A stretch of 60,667 bases of DNA from Rhodospirillaceae bacterium UBA6608 (lineage in GTDB: Bacteria > Pseudomonadota > Alphaproteobacteria > Rhodospirillales_A > Casp-alpha2): NCBI GenBank assembly GCA_002433335.1, contig DJHY01000064.1, forward strand, positions 1 to 60,667. The letters run 5' to 3'. The position numbers and the translations under genes are program-made. This document shows positions 8,950-17,141 of this stretch, piece after piece. The notes below the pieces were generated by a model, which did no database searches, was not told where the DNA came from, and saw only the letters and a program-made list of their open reading frames with translations. The first letter of the stretch is position 1. The number at the start of each line of letters is the position of its first letter.

Positions 8950-10791
8950 TTAATTCACGCCTTTTTTGCGATCGGCCAGGGTCTTGGCTTTTTCCGCGTC
9001 GACCCACCAGGCGAACAGCTGGTTGCCCCGCGTCGGCGTGACCTTGGGGCGCCCGAACTTGTCCCAATAGGCGACGCGATCATAGGGCGCGTGCCAGTTG
9101 GGGATGACGTAGTGGCCCCATTGCAGCACCCGATCCAGCGCCTTGCAGGCGGTGACCAGGTCTTTGCGGGTCGGGGCCGCGATCAATTGTTCGATGATGG
9201 CGTCGACGGCTTTCGATTCGATGCCGATGATGTTGCGTCCACCCTCGCGCTCGGCTGAGGCCGTGGACCAGAAATCGCGCTGTTCGTTGCCCGGCGACAT
9301 CGACTGTCCGAAGGTGCTGACGACCATGTCGAAGTCGAAGGTATCCAGCCGCCGGCGATACTGGGCCGTGTCGATGGTCCGCACGGACATGGTGATGCCC
9401 AGCTTTTCCAGGTTCTTGGCGAAGGGAAGGGCGATGCGCTCGAACAGCGGGCTGACCAGCATCATTTCGAACACGAACGGCTTGCCGGTCTTCTCGTTGA
9501 CCCGCTTGCCGTCCTTGATGACCCATCCGGCCTCGCGCAGCAGCTTCGACGCGGTGCGCAGATTGCCCCGGATGTTGCCGCCTTCGTCACCCTTGGGCGG
9601 GTTGTATTCCTTGGTGAAGACCTCGGGCGGCAATTGGTCGCGGTAAGGCTCCAGGATTTTCAACTCGTCCGCGCCGGGCAGGCCCGTCGCCGCCATTTCC
9701 GAGTTCTGGAAATAGCTGCGGGTGTGCACGTACTGGCCATAGAACAGGGCCTTGTTCGACCATTCGAAGTTGAAGGCATAGGCCAGGGCTTCGCGGACCT
9801 TCGGGTCCTTGAACAGGTCGCGGCGGATGTTGAAGGCGAAACCCTGCATGCCTGCCGGGCGGTCATGGTGGATTTCTTCCTTCTTCAACACGCCCTTTTT
9901 GACGGCGGGGGTGTCGTAGGCCGTGGCCCAGCTTTTTGAGGCATTCTCCGACCGATAGTCGTAGCGCCCGGCCAGAAATGCCTCCAACGCGACGTTGGCG
10001 TCGCGGTAATAATCGAAAATGATCTCGCCGAAGTTATTGAAGCCCTTGTTGACCGGCAGGTCCTTGCCCCAATAATCCTCGACCCGCGTCAGCTTGACGA
10101 AGCGCCCCGGCTCGAATTCGGAAATTTTATAGGGCCCGCTGCCCAGCGGGGGCTCCAGCGTGGTTTTGTTGAAGTCCCGATCCTTCCAGTAATGCTTGGG
10201 CAGGATCGTCAGCTGTCCCAGGATCAGCGGCAATTCGCGGTTTTCACCGGGCTTGAAGGTGAATTTGACGGACCGTTCGCCGGTCTGCGTCACATCGGCG
10301 ACACTGCCGTAATAGAAGCGATAGAACGGCGCGCCGTCCTTGATCAGGATGTTGAAGGAAAAGATCACGTCGTCCACGGTGATCGGCTGGCCGTCATGCC
10401 AGCGGGCTTCCTTGCGCAAGGTGAATTCGACCCAGGACCGGTCGTCCGGCACGGTCACCGTTTCGGCCAGCCGCCCGTATTGGCTGAACGGCTCGTCGGC
10501 GGCGTCGTCCATCAGGGTGTCGTACATGAAGCCCGACGCCGAGGCCGGGGTGCCTTTGATGATGAACGGGTTGAAGCTGTCAAACGTGCCGGTGGTGCCC
10601 AGGCGCACCGTGCCGCCCTTGGGCGCGTTCGGGTTGGCGTAATCGAAATTCTTGAAATCGGGGGGATATTTCAGGTCGCCGTGCATGGCCAGGCCATGCG
10701 CCGGTTTGGGCGCGTCGGCGGCTTGGGCTTTGTTCGCGGCGCTCGGAAGGGCCAGGGCCGTGATGACGAAAAGGGCGCTCAGAAATCGCAT
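8950..10791 (-). CDS. yejA: Periplasmic extracellular solute-binding protein, family 5 (YejA type)
   Basis: This protein captures peptides in the periplasm and delivers them to YejBE. The 613 residues open with a Sec signal peptide (MRFLSALFVITALALPSAA, cleavage likely after AQA at residue 24). The family 5 fold follows, with recognisable text such as PKGGTVRLGTTGTFDSFNPF, ARWHDGQPITVDDV and GQSMSPGNEQRDFWS. The length matches YejA. GGGGGAAG is a good ribosome-binding site a few bases upstream of the ATG. It is first in a five-gene operon ending with the dehydrogenase. YejABEF is known for uptake of peptides, including microcin C-type compounds in enterobacteria; the substrate here is inferred only. 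Confidence 0.93.
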   Translation of the reverse strand: MRFLSALFVITALALPSAANKAQAADAPKPAHGLAMHGDLKYPPDFKNFDYANPNAPKGGTVRLGTTGTFDSFNPFIIKGTPASASGFMYDTLMDDAADEPFSQYGRLAETVTVPDDRSWVEFTLRKEARWHDGQPITVDDVIFSFNILIKDGAPFYRFYYGSVADVTQTGERSVKFTFKPGENRELPLILGQLTILPKHYWKDRDFNKTTLEPPLGSGPYKISEFEPGRFVKLTRVEDYWGKDLPVNKGFNNFGEIIFDYYRDANVALEAFLAGRYDYRSENASKSWATAYDTPAVKKGVLKKEEIHHDRPAGMQGFAFNIRRDLFKDPKVREALAYAFNFEWSNKALFYGQYVHTRSYFQNSEMAATGLPGADELKILEPYRDQLPPEVFTKEYNPPKGDEGGNIRGNLRTASKLLREAGWVIKDGKRVNEKTGKPFVFEMMLVSPLFERIALPFAKNLEKLGITMSVRTIDTAQYRRRLDTFDFDMVVSTFGQSMSPGNEQRDFWSTASAEREGGRNIIGIESKAVDAIIEQLIAAPTRKDLVTACKALDRVLQWGHYVIPNWHAPYDRVAYWDKFGRPKVTPTRGNQLFAWWVDAEKAKTLADRKKGVN

Positions 10792-10829
10792 GGTGCTTCC
10801 CCCGGGATAGGCAATTTTCGTTGCGTCGG

Positions 10830-10858
10830 AATATGGAGATTAACGGATTCCGATCCAA
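10830..10858 (-). promoter_or_regulatory. Putative sigma70-type promoter of the yej operon
   Basis: On the minus strand TTGGAT (10858-10853), a 17-base spacer and CATATT (10835-10830) precede yejA. The start site would fall near 10823, about 30 bases before the ATG. Both hexamers match 4-5 of 6 consensus positions and the spacing is ideal. Confidence 0.5.
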
Positions 10859-10927
10859 TAGGGCGAACAATCGCGACGCCCCGGATCCGCAGAAATGACC
10901 GCGCAATGTGGCAGGCTTGTGGCCGGA

Positions 10928-11719
10928 TCAGGCGCTCAGGGCCCGGGCGGCCAGCTCGATCAGGCGCGGGTCGCCGGCGGCGATGACCGTGCCGTCGCCG
11001 TCCAGGCCCAGGGGGCGGCCGGACCAATCGGTCATACGCCCGCCCGCCGCTTCGACGATCGGCACCAGGGCGACGTAGTCATAGGGCTGCATGGTGGAAT
11101 CGCAGACCAGATCGGCGCGCCCGCGGGCCAGCATGCCGTAGCTATAGCAATCGCCGCCGAAAATGGTGTGGCGGCAGTTGTGGCGCAGGTTTTCGAAATG
11201 GCCGAAATTCAGGCCCTGATGCATCTGCGGCGAGGTCGAAAACAACCAGGCAGATGCCAGGTCGGCGCAGGCGCGGCTGTTGATCGGCTGGCCGTTGCGG
11301 GTGGCCCCGCGACCGGGCGACCCGGTCCAGACCTCGTCCAGCGCGGGATTGTCCATCACGCCCAACAGCGGCGCGCCGCCCTGCATCAGTCCGATCAAGG
11401 TGCCGAACAGGGGTTTGCCGCTGATGAAGGATTTGGTGCCGTCGATGGGGTCCAGGACCCAGACAAATTCGGCGTCGGTGTTCTCGGCGCCGTATTCCTC
11501 GCCATAGATGCCGTGATCGGGAAAGCGCGCCGCGATCATGTCGCGCATCAGGGCTTCGCATTCCCGGTCGGTCTTGGTGACGGGGCTTTGGTCGGCCTTG
11601 TCCTCGACGTCCGGCGCGGCGTCGTATTGGCGCAACACGATTTCACGGGCGCGGGCAGCCATTTCCATGGCCAGGTCCAGGCAACGGTCAGCCTGGGCGT
11701 CCGTGGTCGATTGCGTCAC
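10928..11719 (-). CDS. hisN: Histidinol-phosphatase, inositol-monophosphatase family
   Basis: This Mg-dependent phosphatase probably carries out the histidinol-phosphate step of histidine synthesis. The 263 residues show the family motifs GEE (73-75), the metal-binding DPIDGTKSF (90-98), and a C-terminal GDCYSYGMLARGRADLV followed by PYDYVALVPIVEAAGG. DGTKSF with Lys-Ser-Phe and the overall wording fit HisN better than SuhB or CysQ, but the substrate is inferred. The GTG start at 11719 was chosen because GGAGG lies 8 bases upstream; an in-frame ATG at 11803 would run into the cytochrome gene. It lies 37 bases after the cytochrome c gene and is probably co-transcribed with it. Confidence 0.85.
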   Translation of the reverse strand: MTQSTTDAQADRCLDLAMEMAARAREIVLRQYDAAPDVEDKADQSPVTKTDRECEALMRDMIAARFPDHGIYGEEYGAENTDAEFVWVLDPIDGTKSFISGKPLFGTLIGLMQGGAPLLGVMDNPALDEVWTGSPGRGATRNGQPINSRACADLASAWLFSTSPQMHQGLNFGHFENLRHNCRHTIFGGDCYSYGMLARGRADLVCDSTMQPYDYVALVPIVEAAGGRMTDWSGRPLGLDGDGTVIAAGDPRLIELAARALSA

Positions 11720-11756
11720 GGCGCCGTCCTCCGAACAGGGTAAAGGCGGGAAAGCC

Positions 11757-12272
11757 TTATTTGAGGGATTCCAGGAAGACCAGCAGCGCCGCGCGATCCG
11801 CATTCTTGGGAATGCCGCGGAAGGTCATCTTGGTGCCCGGGGCATAGCCCTTCGGATCGTGGATGAACTTGTCCAGCTCTTCGATCGTCCAGGTGCCGCT
11901 CAAACCGGCGAGGGTGCCGGAATAGTTGAACCCGGCAGCCTTGCCCTGCGGATGGCCGACGATGCCCCACAGGTTCGGGCCGATCTTATGCTTGGCGCCC
12001 GCTTCGGCGGAGTGACAGGCGGTGCACTTCTTGAACACCTTGGCGCCATGCGCCGGATCGGCGGTAGCGATCAGCTCCATGGCCGTCTTTTCAGGCTCTT
12101 TCGGGCCGGCGGCTTCCTGCGCGCCGTCCGCATCGGCAACGGCCACTTCAAAGCCCATCTTTTCGGGCTCGTGGGCGTGAACCAGCGTGTCACCAATTTT
12201 ATTGGTGCCCCAGACGACCCAAGCCGCCACCAGCACGCCGAAACCGAGTTTTTCCATCCGGGAGAAGTGCAT
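11757..12272 (-). CDS. Membrane-anchored class I cytochrome c
   Basis: This is a periplasm-facing electron carrier tethered to the inner membrane. The 171 residues comprise an uncleaved N-terminal helix (residues 9-24), an Ala/Glu/Pro-rich linker (about 45-65) and one cytochrome c domain. The domain has heme-binding CTACH (83-87), a GPNLWG loop and the distal Met149 in GTKMTF. This arrangement resembles the CycM/c552-type cytochromes that link the bc1 complex to terminal oxidases in alphaproteobacteria. AAAGGGAA provides a ribosome-binding site. It is divergent from pheA and upstream of hisN. Confidence 0.93.
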   Translation of the reverse strand: MHFSRMEKLGFGVLVAAWVVWGTNKIGDTLVHAHEPEKMGFEVAVADADGAQEAAGPKEPEKTAMELIATADPAHGAKVFKKCTACHSAEAGAKHKIGPNLWGIVGHPQGKAAGFNYSGTLAGLSGTWTIEELDKFIHDPKGYAPGTKMTFRGIPKNADRAALLVFLESLK

Positions 12273-12384
12273 CGTATGTTCCCTTTGCCGATTGTTGCGG
12301 GGAATTTAACCGCCCATGCCGCCATGTTCAAGCGGGTTAAGCCGCCTTTTGCATGGCTTTATGCTTGGGGGCCTCCGGCTCGCG

Positions 12385-12413
12385 TTGACACTGGCCCCCT
12401 CGGAACCGATACT
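12385..12413 (+). promoter_or_regulatory. Sigma70-type promoter of pheA
   Basis: A perfect -35 TTGACA (12385-12390), a 17-base spacer and GATACT (12408-12413) lie about 70 bases upstream of the pheA ATG. This is the clearest promoter in the window. No leader-peptide attenuator with Phe codons was noticed in the 60-base leader. Confidence 0.65.
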
Positions 12414-12479
12414 CCGCAAGTTTTTGAAAAGGCCCGACATCTCGGGACCTTGCCGATCCGGACCAAAGATCGCCCCGCT

Positions 12480-13328
12480 ATGACGTCTGCCGAGAATACA
12501 ATCTCGTTCCAGGGAATGCCCGGCGCCTACTCGCATCTCGCCTGTCGCGAGGCCCGAGAAGGCATGGAACCGCTGCCTTGCCGCACCTTCGAAGATGCCT
12601 TCGCCGCCGTGCGAAACGGCAATGCCCGCCTGGCCATGATCCCCATCGACAACTCGGTCGCGGGGCGGGTCGCGGACATCCACCACCTGTTGCCGGATTC
12701 GGGTCTGCACATCATCGGTGAGCATTTTCACCGGGTGCATCACCATCTGTTGGCCGTGCCGGGGGCGACGCTGGACGACTTGACCCATGTCCACAGCCAC
12801 GTCCACGCCCTGAACCAATGCCGCAATCTGATTCGCGATCTGGGCGTGACCCCGGTGGTGCATGTCGATACGGCGGGCGCGGCCAAGGATATCGCGGCCC
12901 AGGGTGACAAGACCCAGGCGGCCATCGCCTCCAGCCTGGCGGGCGAGATTTATGGTCTGACGTCCCTGAAACAGAACATCGAAGACGCCGAGCACAACAC
13001 GACGCGCTTTGTGATTATGTCACTGACGGCGGAAACCCCTGCCTATATGGAAGGCGAGACTTACATCACCAGTTTCACTTTCCGTGTGAGAAACGTTCCG
13101 GCGGCCCTATATAAAGCGATGAGCGGTTTCGCGACCAACGGCGTCAACATGACCAAGCTGGAAAGCTACGTCGGCTCCGATTTCATCGCGGCACAGTTTT
13201 TCGCCGAGGTCGAAGGCCATCTGGACGACCCCGCCGTTCAACTGGCGTTCGAGGACCTCTCGCATTATTCCGAATGGGTCAAGGTGCTGGGCACCTACCC
13301 GGCCCATCCGTTTCGCAAAACGGCTTAA
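12480..13328 (+). CDS. pheA: Prephenate dehydratase with C-terminal ACT domain
   Basis: This enzyme converts prephenate to phenylpyruvate for phenylalanine synthesis. The 282 residues start MTSAENTISFQGMPGAYSH, which matches the prephenate dehydratase N-terminus. The catalytic NTTRF motif is at about residues 172-176. From about residue 193 an ACT regulatory domain follows (TSFTFRVRNVPAALYKAM, then NMTKLESYVG), implying feedback inhibition by phenylalanine. It is monofunctional, with no chorismate mutase domain. The frame stays open far upstream to 11538, but that part lies antisense to the cytochrome and hisN genes, so the ATG at 12480 was chosen. Confidence 0.95.
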   Translation: MTSAENTISFQGMPGAYSHLACREAREGMEPLPCRTFEDAFAAVRNGNARLAMIPIDNSVAGRVADIHHLLPDSGLHIIGEHFHRVHHHLLAVPGATLDDLTHVHSHVHALNQCRNLIRDLGVTPVVHVDTAGAAKDIAAQGDKTQAAIASSLAGEIYGLTSLKQNIEDAEHNTTRFVIMSLTAETPAYMEGETYITSFTFRVRNVPAALYKAMSGFATNGVNMTKLESYVGSDFIAAQFFAEVEGHLDDPAVQLAFEDLSHYSEWVKVLGTYPAHPFRKTA

Positions 13329-13360
13329 ACACAGGTTGCCCAAGCAGGAGTATTTCTAAA

Positions 13361-13735
13361 ATGACTCTCGACGACGTCCGGCCCGCGGTGGGTCTTGCCA
13401 TTCTGCGCGGTCTTGCCCGGCGCTGCCCCAGCTGCGGTGTCGGCCATAGCTTCAAAGGCTATCTGAAGGTTGCGGACTGCGAGCATTGCGGCGAAGAACT
13501 GGGCCACATTCGGGCCGACGACTTTCCGCCCTATCTGACGATCGCCATCGTCGGCCACATGGTGGTGCCCCTGCTGCTGATGAGCGAACAGCTGATGTCG
13601 CCGCCGACCTGGCTGCAACTGGCCATCGCCGTGCCGCTGACCATGGGTCTGACCCTGGCGCTGTTGCCGCGGGTCAAAGGCGGGATCCTGGGCTTGATGT
13701 GGTTCCTGGGGCTGCGCGGCGACGAAACGCAGTAA
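13361..13735 (+). CDS. DUF983 membrane protein with N-terminal zinc ribbon
   Basis: This is a small inner-membrane protein of unknown function. The 124 residues carry two CxxC pairs (Cys22/Cys25 in CPSCG and Cys40/Cys43 in CEHCG), then RADDFPPYL and two predicted membrane helices (about 58-75 and 84-103). This layout is that of the DUF983 family, common in alphaproteobacteria. CAGGAG (13345-13350) precedes the ATG. It follows pheA by 32 bases and ends at a terminator, so the two probably share a transcript. Confidence 0.85.
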   Translation: MTLDDVRPAVGLAILRGLARRCPSCGVGHSFKGYLKVADCEHCGEELGHIRADDFPPYLTIAIVGHMVVPLLLMSEQLMSPPTWLQLAIAVPLTMGLTLALLPRVKGGILGLMWFLGLRGDETQ

Positions 13736-13764
13736 ACCGCCGCCAAAATCCGATTTCGGACGAA

Positions 13765-13800
13765 CCGTCCGCCGCGACCGTGGCGGGCGGTTTTGTTTTT
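13765..13800 (+). terminator. Rho-independent terminator after pheA-DUF983
   Basis: CCGTCCGCC and GGCGGGCGG form a 9-bp stem with one G-T pair around an 8-base loop, followed by TTTTGTTTTT. It sits 30 bases after the DUF983 stop. Confidence 0.85.
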
Positions 13801-13819
13801 CCAGTTTACTCGTGTCTTG

Positions 13820-15025
13820 TTACTCGTGCCGGAGGGCCTCGATCGGGTCCAGCCGTGCGGCGTGCCGCGCCGGGAAATAGCCGAACACCACGCCGACCGC
13901 CGCCGAAAACAAAAAGGCCACGATCACGATCAATGGGTCGACGGCAAACGGCAGGCGCATGCCCGCCGACGCCAGGGCGGCCAAACCGAGGCCCAGGATG
14001 ATGCCGATCAGCCCGCCCAGCAGGGACAGCACCACGGCCTCGACCAAAAACTGCATCAATACCTGTGATTCCTGCGCCCCGATGGCCAGGCGGATGCCGA
14101 TCTCGCGCGTGCGCTCGGTGACCGAGACCAGCATGATGTTCATGATCCCGATCCCGCCGACCAGCAGGCTGACCCCGGCGACCGCGCCGAGCAGGCCGGT
14201 CAGGACTTTGGCCGTGCCGGTCCGGGCGTCCATCAACTGCTTCATGTCCAGGACGGTGAAGTCGTCGTCCTTGCCCGCCGTGATGTTGCGCCGTTCGCGC
14301 AAAAGCCGCTCGATATCGGTCTGAACCTTGGCGGTTTCCACGCCGTCCCGGGCCGAGACGTTGATCAAGGCCACGTCCGTGTTGCCGACGATGCGCCGCT
14401 GCACCGCGCGAAGCGGCATCAGGATCACGTCGTCCTGATCCGTGCCGAAGGTCGATTGCCCCTTGCGTTCCAGGACTCCGATGACGTCGCAGGACAGGTT
14501 GCTGACCCTGATCTTGCCGCCCAGGGCTTCCGAGCCGCCGAACAATTCCTTTCGTACCGTCTCGCCGATGATGCAGGCCGCGCGCCCGGCCCGTATTTCA
14601 CCATCGAAAAAGGTCCGGCCCCGCGACAGGTCCCAGTTCTGAACCGTCAGATAGGCATTGTCCGTGCCGGTCACCGTGGTGTTGCGGCTTTCCGATCCGT
14701 AAATCGCCGTGACCGCGGCGCGCGATACGGGGGCCACGGCCAACACGCCGCTCAGTTGGGCGCGCAGGGCATCGATGTCCCGGTTGTTGAACGGTTTGGC
14801 TTCCGATGTGGCGCGTCCCGGCCCGAACTGTCCCGGGCGGACGAACAACAGATTGGTGCCCAGTTTCTCGAGGTCCGCCGAAACCTTGGCCGCCGTGCCA
14901 TTGCCGATGGTCACCATGGCGATCACCGCGCCGACTCCGATGACGATGCCCAACATGGTCAGAAACGAGCGCAGGGCGTTGCGCATGATCGCTTGAAAAG
15001 CCAGCTTTACCGTTTCGATCAGCAT
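13820..15025 (-). CDS. ABC transporter permease, MacB/FtsX-like
   Basis: This is the membrane part of a MacAB-type export or mechanotransmission system. The 401 residues have helix 1 (about 20-45, FLTMLGIVIGVGAVIAMVTI), a large MacB_PCD periplasmic domain, and an FtsX domain with three helices at the C-terminus, ending in the usual RHAARLDPIEALRHE. The family motif NIMLVSVTERTREIGIRLA is present. The permease and ATPase are separate genes here, unlike fused E. coli MacB. Its ATG overlaps the ATPase stop as TGATG. Candidate substrates (peptides, lipoproteins, siderophores) cannot be told apart. Confidence 0.9.
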   Translation of the reverse strand: MLIETVKLAFQAIMRNALRSFLTMLGIVIGVGAVIAMVTIGNGTAAKVSADLEKLGTNLLFVRPGQFGPGRATSEAKPFNNRDIDALRAQLSGVLAVAPVSRAAVTAIYGSESRNTTVTGTDNAYLTVQNWDLSRGRTFFDGEIRAGRAACIIGETVRKELFGGSEALGGKIRVSNLSCDVIGVLERKGQSTFGTDQDDVILMPLRAVQRRIVGNTDVALINVSARDGVETAKVQTDIERLLRERRNITAGKDDDFTVLDMKQLMDARTGTAKVLTGLLGAVAGVSLLVGGIGIMNIMLVSVTERTREIGIRLAIGAQESQVLMQFLVEAVVLSLLGGLIGIILGLGLAALASAGMRLPFAVDPLIVIVAFLFSAAVGVVFGYFPARHAARLDPIEALRHE

Positions 15026-15756
15026 CAGACGGCCCCGTCCTTGTGTTCGGCCATCACCTCGGAGGGGGCCAGGCAGCCGTCGATGAAATGCAGGGTCCGG
15101 CTGGCATAGACGGCCATGTCCGGCTCGTGCGTCACCATGATCACGGTGATGCCCCGGTCGCGGTTCAGGGCCGTTAGAAGCTCCATGATCTCGGCGCTGG
15201 TCTTTGAATCCAGGTTGCCGGTGGGTTCGTCCGCCAACAGGACCATGGGGTCGGTGGCGATGGCGCGGGCAATGGCGACGCGTTGTTGCTGACCGCCGGA
15301 AAGTTCGTTCGGGGCGTGGTCCTCGCGGCCCGACAGGCCGACCCGGGCCAGGGCCTGCGCCGCCATGGCGCGGCGTTCGGCGGGCGGGGTGCCGCGATAG
15401 ATCAGCGGCAGTTCGACGTTTTCCAAGGCCGAGGTCCGGGCCAACAGATTGAAGCCCTGAAACACGAAGCCCAGGTAGTTCCGCCGCAACAGGGCCCGCT
15501 GCCGTCGGTCCAGGTCCCCGACGTCGATCCCGCGAAAGCGGAACTGCCCGCCGCTCGGCGCATCCAGGCAGCCCAGGATATTCATGGCCGTCGATTTGCC
15601 TGACCCGGACGGCCCCATGATGGCGACGAATTCGCCCTGTTCGATGGTCAGGTCGACGCCGCTCAATGCCTGTACGGCGGCGTCACCCCGGCCGTAAACC
15701 TTGGTCACGCCTTCGAACTGGATCAGTGGTGGCGAAGCAGGGGGCGCGGCGGCCAT
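15025..15756 (-). CDS. ABC transporter ATPase, MacB/LolD-like
   Basis: This is the cytoplasmic ATPase of the efflux system. The 243 residues include Walker A GPSGSGKS (48-55), Q-loop FQGFNLL, signature LSGGQ (152-156) and Walker B with DEPTGNLDS (176-184). GNLDS and the spacing are typical of the MacB/LolD/FtsE group. It starts 12 bases after the membrane-fusion protein and overlaps the permease by one base, forming a three-gene operon. Confidence 0.92.
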   Translation of the reverse strand: MAAAPPASPPLIQFEGVTKVYGRGDAAVQALSGVDLTIEQGEFVAIMGPSGSGKSTAMNILGCLDAPSGGQFRFRGIDVGDLDRRQRALLRRNYLGFVFQGFNLLARTSALENVELPLIYRGTPPAERRAMAAQALARVGLSGREDHAPNELSGGQQQRVAIARAIATDPMVLLADEPTGNLDSKTSAEIMELLTALNRDRGITVIMVTHEPDMAVYASRTLHFIDGCLAPSEVMAEHKDGAV

Positions 15757-15768
15757 GGCGCGGCTTCC

Positions 15769-17055
15769 CTATTTCCCGGACTTGGCGGCGTCGATGATGA
15801 CGGCCTGGCCGAGCGTCAGCGGCCCGCCGACGATCTCCGTGCGCTGTCCGTCCGTGGCCCCGACGGTGACCGACAGGGGCGTCGGCTGGCCGTCTTTCAG
15901 GACCCAGACAGTGCGGCTCGGCCCGCTTTGTTCCTGTTTGCTAGGGGCGCGGAAATGGGGGCGGCCCGGCATCAGGGCGCTCAGCAGGCTGGTGCTTTGG
16001 CCCTGCGCGTCGTCCACGGGCGGGGTGAAGCGCAGCGCCCCGTTGGGAACGGTCAGGGCGTCTTTCACTTCCTTGACCTTGATCTCCGCCGTCGCGGTCA
16101 TGCCGGGACGCAGGGCCAGGTCGTTGTTGTCGGTGGTCAGCACGGCCTTGTAGGTGACGACGTTCTGCACGACCTCGGACCCCAGGTAGAGCTCCGAGAT
16201 GCGCGCCGCGAACTTACGGTCCGGATAGGCATCGACCGAAAAATTCGCGGTCTGCCCGACCTTGACCTTGCCCACGTCGGCTTCGTCGACGTCGACCTGA
16301 ACCTCCATCTCGCGCAGGTCCTCGGCGATGGTGAACAGGATCGGCGCCTGCAGCGACGAGGCCACGGTCTGCCCCGGTTCGGCGACGCGGTTGAGGACCA
16401 CGCCATTGATCGGCGAACAGATGCAGGCTTTGGCCAGATTGGTTTCATCCAGCTTCAAATCGGCCTTGGCCGAAGCCACGGCGGCCTTGGCGCTGGCCTG
16501 GGCGGCGACGGCGCGGTCATAGGCGGCGCGCGCACTTTCCAAATCCCGTTCGGTGCCGACCTTGCGTTCGGCCAGTTGTTTCTTGCGAATGTGGTCCAGG
16601 CGCTTTTCCTCGACCGTCGCCTCGGCCTCGAGCAGGCTGGCCTCGGCCGCGGCGACGCGGGCGCGGGAGCTGTCGACCGTGGCCTGCAATCGGTCGGTGT
16701 CGAGAATGGCCAGCGGCTGGCCCACTTTGACCGGCGAATTGTAATCGACGAGAACCTCGCGGATGATCCCTGACAGTTCGCTGGAGATATCGACCTGATT
16801 GGTCGGCTGGACCGATCCCGTGGCGGTGACGATCACCGTCAAATCGCCCTTCGTCGCCTGTTCGGTGACGTAGCGGACCGTATTAGCCGGTTGTTTCAGG
16901 GTCCAGAACGCGCCGCCGCCGATCACGACGAGGGCCACCCCGGCTGCGATCAGCCGCCCGCGCCAACGCGTCCAAGCGCCGTTCCCGCCCCGATTGAGCT
17001 CAAGGACGGTCTCGATATCCGGCTGATCCGGGCGATTGGGAATTTGGTCCATCAT
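15769..17055 (-). CDS. Periplasmic adaptor (membrane-fusion) protein, MacA/HlyD-like
   Basis: This protein links the inner-membrane ABC pump to an outer-membrane channel. The 428 residues (from the MMDQIPNRP start) have a cytosolic N-terminus, one membrane helix (about 35-52), and a lipoyl-like half starting VTATGSVQPTNQVDISSELSG. A coiled-coil hairpin follows (many Ala/Glu/Arg, about 105-190), then the second lipoyl half (INGVVLNRVAEPGQTV) and beta-barrel. No TolC gene is near. The ATG at 17055 was preferred to one at 17106 because the family begins close to the helix. No clear Shine-Dalgarno sequence exists; an inverted repeat occupies that spot. Confidence 0.87.
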   Translation of the reverse strand: MMDQIPNRPDQPDIETVLELNRGGNGAWTRWRGRLIAAGVALVVIGGGAFWTLKQPANTVRYVTEQATKGDLTVIVTATGSVQPTNQVDISSELSGIIREVLVDYNSPVKVGQPLAILDTDRLQATVDSSRARVAAAEASLLEAEATVEEKRLDHIRKKQLAERKVGTERDLESARAAYDRAVAAQASAKAAVASAKADLKLDETNLAKACICSPINGVVLNRVAEPGQTVASSLQAPILFTIAEDLREMEVQVDVDEADVGKVKVGQTANFSVDAYPDRKFAARISELYLGSEVVQNVVTYKAVLTTDNNDLALRPGMTATAEIKVKEVKDALTVPNGALRFTPPVDDAQGQSTSLLSALMPGRPHFRAPSKQEQSGPSRTVWVLKDGQPTPLSVTVGATDGQRTEIVGGPLTLGQAVIIDAAKSGK

Positions 17056-17060
17056 TGTAT

Positions 17061-17077
17061 TACGCAAAAGATGCGTA
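17061..17077. promoter_or_regulatory. Inverted repeat just upstream of the efflux operon start
   Basis: TACGCA-AAAGA-TGCGTA is a perfect 6-bp inverted repeat 6-22 bases before the ATG at 17055, exactly where a ribosome-binding site would be. It could be an operator for a repressor or an RNA hairpin blocking translation. No regulator gene lies next to it. Confidence 0.35.
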
Positions 17078-17141
17078 CAATGAGGGGCCAAAGCAAGTGC
17101 CGTCACAACCTTTTCATAACGAAGGGACGCATGCGACGACG

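Noticed and set aside
11720..11803. Extended start of hisN at an upstream ATG
   Set aside because: It would overlap the cytochrome c gene and adds a non-conserved tail; the GTG at 11719 has a GGAGG at good spacing.
11538..12479. Long N-terminal extension of pheA
   Set aside because: The added 314 residues are antisense to hisN and the cytochrome gene and the pheA promoter lies inside it.
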